A stretch of 38,736 nt of DNA from Gammaproteobacteria bacterium (GTDB lineage Bacteria > Pseudomonadota > Gammaproteobacteria > Pseudomonadales > Halieaceae), in NCBI GenBank assembly GCA_003646405.1, contig QNFR01000011.1, positions 1-38,736 on the forward strand. Reading direction: 5' to 3'. Below the pieces are notes generated by a model that was given only the letters and a program-made list of their open reading frames with translations, ran no database searches and had not been told where the DNA came from. Position 1 is the stretch's first letter. Each line of letters starts with the position of its first letter. A program made the position numbers and the translations under genes. Below, piece after piece: positions 17,836 through 26,924 of this stretch.

Positions 17836-18597
17836 TTAGTTCAGCCCCAGGGTCACCATCAACTCATCCGCTGACTGATACCCGGGAATCATCTGTCCGT
17901 CCTGGGTGACAATAGCGGGTGTACCGCGCACCCCTAACTCCTGACCCAGTTGAAACTGAGCTGCGATCGGGTTGTCCGGACACACATTCTCAGGCACCGA
18001 TTTCTTGTTTTTCAACCGGGTGAGAGTCTCCTGTGGATTGTCGGCACACCAGGCGCTGGCCAATTGCTTGAAGCCTGCAGAATCAACACCCGCTCGCGGA
18101 TAGGCCAGGTAGCGCACTTCGACGCCGTTTTTGTTAAGTTGTGGCACCTCTTTGTGCAATTTCTGGCAATAGAAGCATGTAACATCGGTAAATACGGTGA
18201 TACGGGCTTTGGGCTCACTCTGGGGCGAAAATACGATCATATCCTCTTCCGCCACCGCCGCGATTTTCTCCGCACGCTCGCTAGCCAGGTGTTTTTCCCG
18301 GCGTTTTTCCGCCAGATTGACGTAGCCCTGCGGCCCTACCGAGAACATATCACCCAGCAGGAAATAATCGCCATTTGCGGTGGAGTAAACCGTGGGGCCA
18401 TTGAGAAATTGCACCTCGTACAGTCCTGCTATTTCACTGGTTTTGACGCTGGACACCTTCAGGTTCCTGTTGGACACTTCCAATGCCGCGCGCAACTTGT
18501 CGAATTGCGCCTTGTCCACAGGCTCCCCGGCAGTGGCCAGGGGGGCCAGTACCACAAGTGCCACTACCAGCACCGATTGCAAAACTCGAAAAATCAT
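17836..18597 (-). CDS. dsbC: periplasmic thiol:disulfide isomerase
   Basis: Rearranges wrong disulfides in periplasmic proteins; kept reduced by DsbD. The 253 residues start with a signal peptide (about 1-23, cleavage after ATA). The N-terminal dimerisation domain (25-85) is followed by a linker helix and a thioredoxin fold. The active site is Cys141-Phe-Tyr-Cys144 (DVTCFYCQKLH); most DsbC have CGYC, so the first inner residue differs. The structural disulfide Cys184/Cys206 and the cis-Pro loop RGTPAIV (Pro227) are present. It lies downstream of xerD on the same strand. Confidence 0.95.
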   Translation of the reverse strand: MIFRVLQSVLVVALVVLAPLATAGEPVDKAQFDKLRAALEVSNRNLKVSSVKTSEIAGLYEVQFLNGPTVYSTANGDYFLLGDMFSVGPQGYVNLAEKRREKHLASERAEKIAAVAEEDMIVFSPQSEPKARITVFTDVTCFYCQKLHKEVPQLNKNGVEVRYLAYPRAGVDSAGFKQLASAWCADNPQETLTRLKNKKSVPENVCPDNPIAAQFQLGQELGVRGTPAIVTQDGQMIPGYQSADELMVTLGLN

Positions 18598-18735
18598 TCT
18601 CTATCCTCTATTATCGTGAATATTCAGGGGCAAACACCCGGCACAAGCCAACTGGTAACGCCCCACTCTTACAGCAACCACAAAGCGCTTATATCCGTGT
18701 CATTCTACTCTGACCCCAATTTTCCTATTAGTTCC

Positions 18736-19641
18736 TCAACCCCTGGGGTGGTGTCGCGCGTGTAGCTCCTGCATCCGCTGCTGCGCCACGTGGGTATATA
18801 TCTGGGTCGTGGAGAGATCGCTGTGCCCCAGCAACATCTGTACTACCCGCAGATCGGCACCGTGATTCAACAAATGGGTGGCAAACGCGTGGCGCAGAGT
18901 ATGGGGTGACAGGTTTTTTTTGATCCCGGCGCGCTGGGCATAGATTTTAATACGATACCAGAACGTCTGGCGAGTCATTTCACTGCCACGACGACTGGGA
19001 AAAACCGCATCGCAGGGAATACCCTTGAGCAACTCCGCGCGTGGCCCCGCCAAATAGCGCTGCAGCCACATCAATGCCTCTTCGCCCATCGGCACCAGGC
19101 GCTCTTTGCTGCCTTTGCCAAAGACCCGCACGACTCCCTGGTTCAGGCTGACCTGCACCAGTTGCAGGCTGGTAAGCTCGCTCACCCGCAGGCCGCAGGC
19201 ATAGAGCATTTCCAGCATGGTGCGATCGCGAAATTCCAGCGCTTCATCCAGGTTCGGCGCCTCTAACAACAGATCCACTTCTTTCTCGGACAGGGACGTG
19301 GGCAGGGGTCGGCCCAACCTGGGGCTGTCCACGTCCAGAGTGGGGTCCACGGTAATGCGCCCTTCACGCAATAAATAGTGGTAAAAACCCCGCACGCAGG
19401 ACATGAAACGCGCGGTAGAGCGCGGCGACTGACCCTGCTCGAGGCGGGCGCCCAGGTAAGCTTGCAGGGACGAGCGATCGGCCCCGGTGACAGAGCTGTG
19501 TTTGTTCTTTACCAGCCACTCGTTGAACTGCCGCAGATCCCCGCGATAAGACGACAAAGTATTGTCACTCAACCCTTTTTCCATCCACATGGCGTCGATG
19601 TAACGTTCGATTTCCGGGTGAACCAGGGCATCATTTAGCAT
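18736..19641 (-). CDS. xerD: site-specific tyrosine recombinase XerD
   Basis: With XerC resolves chromosome dimers at dif under FtsK. The 301 residues have an N-terminal core-binding domain (about 7-95) and a catalytic domain with Arg152 (ACGLRVSEL), Lys176 (GKGSKERLVP), His247 and Arg250 (HTLRHAFATHLL), His273 (LGHSD) and the nucleophile Tyr282 (TQIYTHV). Length and the dsbC-xerD order support XerD over XerC or an integrase. Confidence 0.95.
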   Translation of the reverse strand: MLNDALVHPEIERYIDAMWMEKGLSDNTLSSYRGDLRQFNEWLVKNKHSSVTGADRSSLQAYLGARLEQGQSPRSTARFMSCVRGFYHYLLREGRITVDPTLDVDSPRLGRPLPTSLSEKEVDLLLEAPNLDEALEFRDRTMLEMLYACGLRVSELTSLQLVQVSLNQGVVRVFGKGSKERLVPMGEEALMWLQRYLAGPRAELLKGIPCDAVFPSRRGSEMTRQTFWYRIKIYAQRAGIKKNLSPHTLRHAFATHLLNHGADLRVVQMLLGHSDLSTTQIYTHVAQQRMQELHARHHPRG

Positions 19642-19759
19642 GCGCTTACCCTACCATGAATATTGTTTTCAGTGGTGGTTGGTTGTGCTGGGATCGAGCG
19701 TGGTCAGCGCGAGTGTGTATCTGGCCTTTCGAGGCAAGTCAAACCGGCCAAACGCGCAC

Positions 19760-19782
19760 AAAAAAACGGCCACAAAGGGCCG
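19760..19782 (-). terminator. intrinsic terminator of the rplS operon
   Basis: On the minus strand CGGCC, a six-base loop and GGCCG are followed by seven T residues, 26 bases after the rplS stop. It ends the rpsP-rimM-trmD-rplS transcript. Confidence 0.88.
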
Positions 19783-19808
19783 CTTTCGAATACTGCCTGG
19801 ATAAGCTT

Positions 19809-20165
19809 TTAGTTGACCAGCTTTTCCTTGATACGTGCCGCGCGGCCGCTCAGTTCGCGCAGGTAGTAGAGCTTGGCCTGGCGCACGTCGCCCTGGCGCT
19901 TGACCGCGACGCTGTCTATCAACGGGCTGTATGTCTGGAAGGTACGCTCCACGCCGACACCGTGGGATATCTTGCGTACAGTGAACGCCGAGTTCAGGGC
20001 GCGGTTACGCTTGGCAATACAAACACCTTCAAAGGCCTGCAGACGCTCGCGCGTACCTTCCTTTACCCTTACCTGGACTACCACGGTGTCGCCGGGGCCG
20101 AACTCAGGCAGTTCTTTTTCCATTTGTTCAGCTTCAATCTGGGCTATGATCTTGTTGGTGCTCAT
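19809..20165 (-). CDS. rplS: 50S ribosomal protein L19
   Basis: 118 residues, full-length L19, located at the 30S-50S interface. The typical segments [68 protein letters not shown] and the end RAARIKEKL are clear. It is the last gene of rpsP-rimM-trmD-rplS, with a 158-bp repeat inserted in the usually short gap after trmD. GGAGCACACC precedes the ATG. Confidence 0.98.
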   Translation of the reverse strand: MSTNKIIAQIEAEQMEKELPEFGPGDTVVVQVRVKEGTRERLQAFEGVCIAKRNRALNSAFTVRKISHGVGVERTFQTYSPLIDSVAVKRQGDVRQAKLYYLRELSGRAARIKEKLVN

Positions 20166-20208
20166 GGTGTGCTCCTGTTAGTTTCCTTCGTAGCTTCACA
20201 GCTAGCGG

Positions 20209-20366
20209 CCTATTGAAAAACCCTCAGCCGGCGCGATACGGCGTGGAAAACACCCTCAAAATACTCATGTACTGTCGTGTACACTCCGCTTTCTCGGGTG
20301 TTGTCACCTCGCCTAAAAGCGCCTACTGTTGGTGTCTCACACTCGCCTGAGACTTTTTCAACAGGC
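20209..20366. repeat. MITE-like dispersed repeat, copy 2 (158 bp), inside the trmD-rplS gap
   Basis: Equal in length to 1148-1305, about 87% identical without gaps. Its ends CCTATTGAAAAA and TTTTTCAACAGG are imperfect inverted repeats. It begins three bases after the trmD stop and ends 43 bases before the rplS start, so both genes must be read through it or rplS needs its own promoter. Confidence 0.85.
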
Positions 20367-20368
20367 TG

Positions 20369-21121
20369 CTAATCTATTGTTGTTACATTGTGCTCACGGA
20401 GATATTCCGCCAACAATTTCTCTTCCTCGGGCGTCATCGCCCTGCCCTGCAGTAAATCCGGGCGACGTTGATAGGTCCTGCCCAGTGCCTGCTTCAGGCG
20501 CCAGCGGCGAATCTCCTGGTGATTGCCGCTGAGTAATACATCCGGTACCCGCACACCCTGGTACTGTTCCGGCCTGGTGTAGTGCGGGCAATCCAACAGG
20601 CCGTTGGCGTAGGAATCTTCCTGTGCCGACAACTCGTGCCCCAGTACACCGGGCAATTGGCGCGTCACCGCATCGATGACCACCATGGCGGCCAATTCGC
20701 CACCACTTAATACATAATCGCCGATGGACAGTTCTTCGTCCACCTCGGCCTCTATCAACCGTTCGTCCACGCCCTCGTAGCGACCGGCAACCAGGATCAG
20801 TGCTTTGTGCTGCGCCAATTCAAGGGCCTTGCCGTGGCCGAAGCGCTGTCCCTGCGGCGACAGGTAGATGACTCTGGCATCTGCTCCCACCATCTCCCTC
20901 GCCGCGGCAATCGCCTGCTGCAAGGGGTCTATCTTCATCAACATCCCCGGACCACCGCCGTAAGGCCGGTCGTCCACCGTACGATGCTTGTCCGCGGTAT
21001 AGTCTCGCGGGTTGCAGTGACTCAATGTCACCAGACCCTGCACAACGGCCCTGCCGGTAACCCCGTGCTCAGCCACTGCACCAAACATTTCGGGAAACAG
21101 GCTCACCAGTGCGATTTGCAT
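20369..21121 (-). CDS. trmD: tRNA (guanine-N1-)-methyltransferase
   Basis: Methylates G37 of tRNAs with G36, preventing +1 frameshifts; uses S-adenosylmethionine. The 250 residues contain the trefoil-knot SPOUT core: [52 protein letters not shown], and the C-terminal helical domain after [21 protein letters not shown]. It lies between rimM and rplS. Confidence 0.98.
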   Translation of the reverse strand: MQIALVSLFPEMFGAVAEHGVTGRAVVQGLVTLSHCNPRDYTADKHRTVDDRPYGGGPGMLMKIDPLQQAIAAAREMVGADARVIYLSPQGQRFGHGKALELAQHKALILVAGRYEGVDERLIEAEVDEELSIGDYVLSGGELAAMVVIDAVTRQLPGVLGHELSAQEDSYANGLLDCPHYTRPEQYQGVRVPDVLLSGNHQEIRRWRLKQALGRTYQRRPDLLQGRAMTPEEEKLLAEYLREHNVTTID

Positions 21122-21152
21122 CGTGCCCTGCTCCCGGCCTTCGCCTGGTTCC

Positions 21153-21707
21153 TCACTCTTCGTCGAGGAACCACTGCACCTCGATCACCGCCTCGTCCAA
21201 ATCCACCCGGGTTACCACATCGCCCGGCAGATAGGGAATTAGTCGCTCCCGCTGGTCAATACTGCCTGCCGAGGCTTTCACCACCAACACATCATTGGCG
21301 CCGGTTTCGATCAGGTAGTCCACGCTACCCAAAAGGACCTTATCCTCACCATCCTGGCACCAGACCTGCAAACCCTGCAACTGACTCCAGTAATAATCGC
21401 CCTGTTCCAACTGCGGCAGGCTGGCGGCCGGCACCGCTACTTCCAAGCCTTTGTAGGATTCCGCCAGGGTGCGATCATCCACCCCCGCGATATGGGCCAC
21501 CAGGCCTTTGCCCTGGCGCCTGCCTGCGTCAAACTCGATGGGCTCCAGCCCTGAGCGACGCTTTAACATCCACTGCCCGAACGCCAGAAAATTTTCCTGT
21601 GGCTCGGTATACGGGTGAACTTTCACCCAACCTTTAATGCCATAGCAGCCGGTAATTTTACCGACCACGAGCATGGCGTCGGCAGCGGACTCACTCTCAC
21701 TCATCAA
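21153..21707 (-). CDS. rimM: 16S rRNA processing/ribosome maturation factor
   Basis: Assists 30S head assembly by binding ribosomal protein S19. The 184 residues comprise a RimM N-terminal barrel ([23 protein letters not shown]) and a PRC-barrel domain (about 100-180, ending [13 protein letters not shown]). Two adjacent ATGs (21707, 21704) are possible starts. It stands 34 bases downstream of rpsP and 31 bases upstream of trmD. Confidence 0.97.
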   Translation of the reverse strand: MMSESESAADAMLVVGKITGCYGIKGWVKVHPYTEPQENFLAFGQWMLKRRSGLEPIEFDAGRRQGKGLVAHIAGVDDRTLAESYKGLEVAVPAASLPQLEQGDYYWSQLQGLQVWCQDGEDKVLLGSVDYLIETGANDVLVVKASAGSIDQRERLIPYLPGDVVTRVDLDEAVIEVQWFLDEE

Positions 21708-21741
21708 AAAAGCCGGCCTACGCTCAACTGGCCCCGGTCAA

Positions 21742-22017
21742 TCAGGCCGCGGCAGTCTCCACTGGGGCAGTACCCGCTGCGGCGGCGTCCTTGACCAGCT
21801 TGGCCACACGCTCAGACAACTGTGCACCCTGGCCCTGCCAGTACTCAATGCGGTCGTTATCAATGCGCAGGCGCTCTTCCTGGCCACGGGCGGCCGGATT
21901 GAAAAAACCAACCCGCTCAATAAAGCGGCCGTCGCGCGAATTGCGGCTGTCAGTGACTGTCAGGTGGTAAAACGGGCGCTTTTTGGAGCCACCACGAGCA
22001 AGACGAATTGTTACCAT
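21742..22017 (-). CDS. rpsP: 30S ribosomal protein S16
   Basis: 91 residues starting [19 protein letters not shown] at the ATG of 22017; the frame is open upstream but family members begin here. [23 protein letters not shown] is conserved S16 sequence. The C-terminus has the Ala-rich tail common in this group. First gene of the rpsP-rimM-trmD-rplS operon; a large inverted repeat lies between it and ffh. Confidence 0.98.
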   Translation of the reverse strand: MVTIRLARGGSKKRPFYHLTVTDSRNSRDGRFIERVGFFNPAARGQEERLRIDNDRIEYWQGQGAQLSERVAKLVKDAAAAGTAPVETAAA

Positions 22018-22173
22018 TTTACTTAAATTCCTAAATTTAGTGGTGATTTGCGGCGATCTTGCAATATCATCCACGACAAAAACCGACTCACAGGCCGGAA
22101 AGGTGGCGTATCATACGGAAAAAGAGCCGCTTTTGAAACCCCGGCCAGGGAAATTTTTAGTGGGGTCATTAGT

Positions 22174-22257
22174 GGGGTCAGGTCTAGCATTGTAGCCTTT
22201 AGCGGTCTGTCATCTGGTAAGGCTTGCCACAAAAGCTACAATGCTAGACCTGACCCC
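22174..22257. repeat. 23-bp perfect inverted repeat between ffh and rpsP
   Basis: Arm 22174-22196 (GGGGTCAGGTCTAGCATTGT...) is perfectly complementary to 22235-22257, with a 38-base loop. Further GGGGTCA / TGACCCC copies flank it at 22162-22168 and 22266-22272. It lies between the ffh stop and the rpsP start. The style recalls palindromes mobilised by REP-associated tyrosine transposases, but none is coded here. Confidence 0.8.
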
Positions 22258-22277
22258 ATCCTTGTGACCCCATCCTA

Positions 22278-23669
22278 CTAGCGGAAGGGCAGGCCGCCCG
22301 GGCCTCCCATGCCACCGGGACCTCCGGGACCACCCATACCGCCCATGCCGCGCATCATCTTTTCCATGCCGCCGCCTTTCATCTTCTTCATCATTTTCTG
22401 CATCTGCTTGTGCTGTTTGAGCAGGCGGTTAAGATCCTGTACCTGGGTGCCGGAGCCCCGGGTGATACGGCGCTTGCGGGCGCCCTGGATGAGTTCGGGG
22501 TGGCGACGCTCGCGGGGGGTCATGGAGTTAATCATCGCTTCCATACGGGCGAACAGCTTCACGTCGATACTCTGCTGGGCCATTTGGGCCATATTGCCCA
22601 TCCCGGGCAGCTTATCCAGCATACTGGTAATACCGCCCATATTGTTCATCTGCTGTAACTGATCGCGGAAATCCTCCAGGTCGAACTTCTGGCCTCGCTT
22701 GATCTTGCGAGTCAGCCTGGCGGCCTTGTCCTTATCGACCTTCTGCTCCGCCTCTTCGATCAGGGAGAGAACATCACCCATACCGAGAATACGAGAGGCC
22801 AGGCGGTCCGGGTGGAATGGGTCAAGGGCGGCAATTTTTTCACCCACCCCCAGGAATTTGATCGGCTTACCGGTGATCGAACGCACCGACAAGGCGGCGC
22901 CACCGCGGGTATCGGCGTCCACCTTGGTGAGAATAACACCGGTAAGGGGCAGTGTTTCACCAAATGCTTTGGCGGTAACGGCCGCATCCTGACCGGTCAT
23001 GGCATCTACCACAAACAGGGTTTCCACGGGCTTTACCGCCGCGTGCAGTGCGGCGATTTCCGCCATCATGGCCTCATCAATCGCCAGACGCCCGGCGGTA
23101 TCGAGGATTAGCACATCACTGAACTGGATCTTCGCATGCGCCACCGCGGCCCGGGCTATATCCACCGGTTTCTGCTGGGCCGTACTGGGAAAGAAATCCA
23201 CCCCGACCTCAGCCGCCAGGGTCTCCAGCTGCTTGATCGCCGCCGGACGGTAAACGTCCGCACTGACCAGCGTCACTTTTTTCTTGTCGCGCTCCTTGAG
23301 TAATTTGGCCAGCTTGGCCGCTGATGTGGTCTTACCGGCACCCTGCAAGCCCGCCATCATGATGACCGCGGGGGGCGTGGTGGCCAGGTTCAGGCCCTCG
23401 TTGGCGGAGCCCATAACCGTTTCCAACTCCGTCTGCACGATTTTGAGGAAGGCCTGCCCCGGGCTAAGACTCTTCATAACCTCCTGGCCCAGCGCGCGCT
23501 GCTTGACCGATTCCACGAACTCCTTGACCACCGGCAACGCCACATCAGCCTCCAGCAGAGCCATACGGACCTCGCGCAGGGTGTCCTGGATGTTTTCTTC
23601 GCTCAGGCGGGCTTTGCCTGTAACGCTGCGCAGGCTCTGGGACAGTCGATCGCTCAAACTCTGGAACAT
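22278..23669 (-). CDS. ffh: signal recognition particle GTPase
   Basis: Binds 4.5S RNA and signal sequences and docks with FtsY to insert membrane proteins. The 463 residues show the N domain (1-90), the G domain with GLQGAGKTTSAAKLAKLL, DTAGRLAIDE and TKVDADTRGGAAL, and the methionine-rich M domain (about 330-430). A Gly/Met/Pro-rich tail (MRGMGGMGGPGGPGGMGG) follows, longer than in E. coli. It is upstream of the ribosomal operon on the same strand, and divergent from the CcsA-like gene. Confidence 0.98.
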   Translation of the reverse strand: MFQSLSDRLSQSLRSVTGKARLSEENIQDTLREVRMALLEADVALPVVKEFVESVKQRALGQEVMKSLSPGQAFLKIVQTELETVMGSANEGLNLATTPPAVIMMAGLQGAGKTTSAAKLAKLLKERDKKKVTLVSADVYRPAAIKQLETLAAEVGVDFFPSTAQQKPVDIARAAVAHAKIQFSDVLILDTAGRLAIDEAMMAEIAALHAAVKPVETLFVVDAMTGQDAAVTAKAFGETLPLTGVILTKVDADTRGGAALSVRSITGKPIKFLGVGEKIAALDPFHPDRLASRILGMGDVLSLIEEAEQKVDKDKAARLTRKIKRGQKFDLEDFRDQLQQMNNMGGITSMLDKLPGMGNMAQMAQQSIDVKLFARMEAMINSMTPRERRHPELIQGARKRRITRGSGTQVQDLNRLLKQHKQMQKMMKKMKGGGMEKMMRGMGGMGGPGGPGGMGGPGGLPFR

Positions 23670-23680
23670 GGTGTCTCTCT

Positions 23681-23704
23681 CGGGGTATCTCGGGGTATCT
23701 CGGG
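23681..23704. repeat. short tandem repeat before ffh
   Basis: CGGGGTATCT occurs twice in tandem followed by CGGG, directly upstream of the ffh ATG in the ffh/ccsA-like divergent gap. Slippage could change spacing of the ffh leader. Confidence 0.6.
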
Positions 23705-23791
23705 ACTACAGAATCGCCGCTATTGATTATGGCAGGACAAGTCGGTACAAAGGAGCGCAGTATACGTTACCTGAGCCCAACCCCCAAACCG

Positions 23792-24595
23792 ATGCCTGAC
23801 ACAATTCTCGCCCCGCTGGCCGCACTGCTGTATTTGACCGCAACGGGTCTGCAACTACTGCATATGTCCCAACGGCGCCAGCAAATCGATCGTGGGGTGT
23901 TCGCCCTGAGCCTGGCCGCCCTGTTGTTGCATGCGATTATCGCCTGGAACAGCATAATCCAGGACGGGGGTGTTGATCTGGGTTTTTACAAGGTGTCGGC
24001 ATTGATTTTCCTGGTGATCAATGTGGCCTGCATCACCTCCCTGGCCCGCCGTCCGCTACAGAATTTGCTGGTAGTGCTGTTTCCCCTTTCGGCTATGGCA
24101 GTACTGGTAGCCACGTTTGCACCGGATACTTCGGCAGTGGTGAGTGATCTCGGCGGCGGTATGTTGCTGCACATCAGCAGCTCCATCCTGGCCTATGCCG
24201 TACTCTCCCTGGCCGCCTTCCAGTCGGCGCTGCTGGCCGTGCAGGACCACCAACTCAAGCACCGGCACACCCGGGGCATCATCCAGATTCTGCCGCCCCT
24301 GCAGCTGATGGAGACCATGTTGTTCGAGCTATTGTGGATTGGGGTGACCCTGCTCACTATTGCTATCGCCTCAGGTTTCGTGTTCATCGACGATATTTTT
24401 GCCCAGAGCCTGGTGCACAAGACCGTGCTGACCATCATCGCCTGGCTGTTGTTTTCCGTACTGCTGTGGGGTCACTATCAACTGGGCTGGCGCAGCCGCA
24501 CCGCGGTACATCTCACCCTGGCTGGTTTTGCACTGCTAATGCTGGCCTTTTTTGGCTCCAAGCTGGTGCTGGAACTCATATTGCAGCGGGGCTGA
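23792..24595 (+). CDS. CcsA/YpjD-type cytochrome c assembly membrane protein
   Basis: About 267 residues with eight or so hydrophobic segments. It belongs to the CcmF/CcsA haem-handling superfamily by its layout and by GGGMLLHISSSILAYAVLSLA, where the conserved His of the family is seen, and a second His near LVHKTVLTIIAWLLF. The WWD motif of true CcsA is not evident, which fits the YpjD-like subgroup often found beside ffh. ATG 23792 is preferred: it starts MPDTILAPLAALLYL; upstream codons are charged and repeat-like. The exact role is unproven. Confidence 0.8.
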   Translation: MPDTILAPLAALLYLTATGLQLLHMSQRRQQIDRGVFALSLAALLLHAIIAWNSIIQDGGVDLGFYKVSALIFLVINVACITSLARRPLQNLLVVLFPLSAMAVLVATFAPDTSAVVSDLGGGMLLHISSSILAYAVLSLAAFQSALLAVQDHQLKHRHTRGIIQILPPLQLMETMLFELLWIGVTLLTIAIASGFVFIDDIFAQSLVHKTVLTIIAWLLFSVLLWGHYQLGWRSRTAVHLTLAGFALLMLAFFGSKLVLELILQRG

Positions 24596-24618
24596 TTTGA
24601 TTAACCGATGCATGATTT

Positions 24619-24816
24619 GTAGGCTCGAATTCATTCGAGCATCAGTCAAACTCAACTATTGACCGAATAAATTCGGCCCTACTAACGGCCATCCGGATGA
24701 CCGACCCCCGGGAGCGGTCACTATGTCATCCCCGCGCAGGCGGGGATCCAGGGAACTCGTGGTGGCCGATTCCATTGGATTCCGGAACGCCGGACCACCC
24801 CCTGCGCGGGGATGAC
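24619..24816. repeat. cluster of palindromic intergenic repeats
   Basis: The gap between the CcsA-like and CorC-like genes (24596-24900) holds no gene. It contains GCTCGAATTCATTCGAGC (24624-24641), CCGAATAAATTCGG (24662-24675; a related unit is at 26181), the CCGGATGACCGACCCCCGGG unit, and a 92-bp element from GTCATCCCCGCGCAGG (24725) to its inverted end GCGGGGATGAC (24816). These are small dispersed palindromes of the kind common in proteobacterial genomes. Confidence 0.75.
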
Positions 24817-24900
24817 GGTAGTTTCCGAGGCAGGGCTTGCTCCCGCTGCGCTTTTTCTTCAAGATAGGCTTTCTTATCAAGCACGGGGTTCACACCTGCA

Positions 24901-26160
24901 TTGAACGAAGTATCGCTGAGTCTACTTTTCTCGGTTCTGGCTGCACTCATTATTCTCTCCGGTTTTTTCTCAAGCTCGGAAACCGGCATGATGTCTCTCA
25001 ACCGCTACCGGTTGAAGCACCTGCAGAAAAACCACCACAAGGGCGCCAAACGCGTCGGTAAACTATTGGACCGCCCGGACCGGTTAATTGGCCTGATCCT
25101 GATCGGCAATAACCTGGTTAATATCTTCGCTTCAGCGATAGCCACGGTCATCGCTATTCGCCTGTGGGGCGATGCCGGTATTTTTATCGCCACAGCGGTG
25201 CTGACCCTGGTGATACTGATCTTCGCGGAGATCATGCCCAAAACCATTGCCGCCCTGCACCCGGAAAAAGTGGCCTTCCCGGCCAGCTTGATCCTGCTAC
25301 CACTACTGAAGATTCTCTATCCACTGGTATGGATGGTAAATGGTATTACCAACGGTCTGTTACGCATGCTGGGAGTGGATCCCGAGAAACAGATTGATGA
25401 AAACCTTTCCCAGGAAGAGCTGCGCACCCTGGTGTCTGAGGCCGGCGCGCTGATTCCCACCCGGCGACGCCATATGATGCTCAATATCCTGGCCCTGGAA
25501 GAGGTGTCGGTAGACGACATCATGGTGCCGCGCAACGAAGTATACGGCGTGGACCTGGATGACAACGACGACGACATCCTGCGCTGTATCCAGACCAGCT
25601 CGCACACCCGCTTGCCTGTGTGGCGCGAGGATATCAACAATATTGTCGGCGTACTGCATTTGCGTAATATCAGCAAAATCATCGACAAGCAGGGGCTGGA
25701 CCGGGACGCGCTGGAGCGCGAGATGGAGCAACCCTACTACATTCCGGAGAGCACCCCGCTCAACACCCAGCTGATGAATTTCCAGCAGGAAAAGCTGCGA
25801 CTGGCGGTTGTCGTCGACGAGTACGGCGAGGTATTGGGCCTGGTGGCACTGGAAGACATCCTGGAGGAGATCGTCGGTGAGTTCACCTCCAATCTGGCGG
25901 AAGCGAAGGAAAGCATTTTTCCCCAGCGGGACGGCAGCTACATTATTGCCGGCACCGCCAGCATTCGCGAGATAAATAAAGCCTTGGAGTGGCAGCTTCC
26001 TACCGATGGCCCCAAGACCCTGAGCGGCCTCATTCTGGAGTATCTGGAGTCGTTCCCCAACGCCAATGCAGGACTGGCGATCGGCAACTACCGGCTGGAG
26101 ATCCTGGAGCTGGAAGGCAATGTCGTGCAGGCGGCACGCGTGCAGCTGGTGCCCACCTGA
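24901..26160 (+). CDS. CNNM/CorC-family membrane protein (DUF21 and CBS domains)
   Basis: 419 residues: DUF21/CNNM membrane domain with about four helices (LSGFFSSSETGMMSLNRYRLKHL near the N-terminus), two CBS domains (VPRNEVYGVDLDDN at about 205 and EKLRLAVVVDEYGEVLGLVALEDILEEIVGEF at about 300) and a C-terminal CorC_HlyC domain (about 335-415). The family is linked to Mg2+/Co2+ efflux or haemolysin-like annotation; the substrate here is unknown. The start is TTG 24901, giving MNEVSLSLLFSVLAAL. An ORF on the other strand is a shadow. Confidence 0.9.
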   Translation: MNEVSLSLLFSVLAALIILSGFFSSSETGMMSLNRYRLKHLQKNHHKGAKRVGKLLDRPDRLIGLILIGNNLVNIFASAIATVIAIRLWGDAGIFIATAVLTLVILIFAEIMPKTIAALHPEKVAFPASLILLPLLKILYPLVWMVNGITNGLLRMLGVDPEKQIDENLSQEELRTLVSEAGALIPTRRRHMMLNILALEEVSVDDIMVPRNEVYGVDLDDNDDDILRCIQTSSHTRLPVWREDINNIVGVLHLRNISKIIDKQGLDRDALEREMEQPYYIPESTPLNTQLMNFQQEKLRLAVVVDEYGEVLGLVALEDILEEIVGEFTSNLAEAKESIFPQRDGSYIIAGTASIREINKALEWQLPTDGPKTLSGLILEYLESFPNANAGLAIGNYRLEILELEGNVVQAARVQLVPT

Positions 26161-26211
26161 TACGGACAACCCACCGTCGGGCCGAATAAATTCTGCCCTA
26201 CAAGGGTTGAG

Positions 26212-26403
26212 CTAACTCAGGTGGATAGTCGTCTGCGCCTCCATCCTCTCCCGCGCCAGGCGCAACACCTCGCGCTTCTGCTCGGCACTGGCGACAAACC
26301 AGTCGGTGATTTCATCGGCAGTGCGGAAACAACCGGTACAAATATCGTTCTCATCCAGCAGGCAGACAGAGATACAGGGGGACTGTGGCTCGGTAGCGCT
26401 CAT
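26212..26403 (-). CDS. DUF1289 small cysteine protein
   Basis: 63 residues: [25 protein letters not shown] with four Cys in the CxxxC...CxxC pattern of DUF1289, a family of unknown function suspected to bind metal or Fe-S. Its start codon overlaps the stop of the gamma carbonic anhydrase gene (ATGA), a pair commonly seen together in gammaproteobacteria. Confidence 0.9.
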   Translation of the reverse strand: MSATEPQSPCISVCLLDENDICTGCFRTADEITDWFVASAEQKREVLRLARERMEAQTTIHLS

Positions 26404-26924
26404 ACCTGCTCCTGCAGTTGCTCACTGAAAAGACGGGCATTGTCAATGTAATGATCGGCGCTGCGCAGCAATCCCAGTTGTTGTTCCTCGGATAAATGCT
26501 TTTTGATTTTTGCCGGAGACCCCAGCACCAGCGAGCCATCGGGTATTTCCATACCTTCCGTTACCAGGGCGTTGGCGCCAATCAGGCAGCCCTTGCCCAC
26601 TTTGGCGCCGCTGAGCACCACCGCGTTGATGCCTACCAGGGAGCCGTCACCGATAGTGCAGCCGTGCAACATGGCGTTATGGCCCACCGTGACATTCTCG
26701 CCCACTATCATGGGAAAGCCGGGATCGGCGTGCATCACGGTACCATCCTGGATATTGCTGCCCGCGCCGACCTCAATGCGATCCGTATCGCCGCGCAGCG
26801 TACAACCGAACCACACGCTGCTGTTTTCATGCAGGGTGACGTCGCCGATTACCGCTGCATTGGGGGCGATATAATGGCCCTTCCCCACCAGTTTGACCTG
26901 CTTGTCACCAAGGTTGTATTTCAT
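26400..26924 (-). CDS. gamma-class carbonic anhydrase-like protein
   Basis: 174 residues, left-handed beta-helix of hexapeptide repeats ([62 protein letters not shown]). The three histidines expected to bind zinc are in VMHADPG and [11 protein letters not shown]. coli relatives are YrdA/CaiE-type; carbonic anhydrase activity is not assured. It overlaps the DUF1289 gene by four bases and begins where the NudL-like remnant ends. Confidence 0.9.
   Translation of the reverse strand: MKYNLGDKQVKLVGKGHYIAPNAAVIGDVTLHENSSVWFGCTLRGDTDRIEVGAGSNIQDGTVMHADPGFPMIVGENVTVGHNAMLHGCTIGDGSLVGINAVVLSGAKVGKGCLIGANALVTEGMEIPDGSLVLGSPAKIKKHLSEEQQLGLLRSADHYIDNARLFSEQLQEQV

Noticed and set aside
16845-17909. 354-residue plus-strand frame
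   Set aside because: Antisense of alaC and the end of dsbC, without motifs.
22023-22232. 69-residue frame between ffh and rpsP
   Set aside because: It runs through the inverted repeat and shows no protein-like features.
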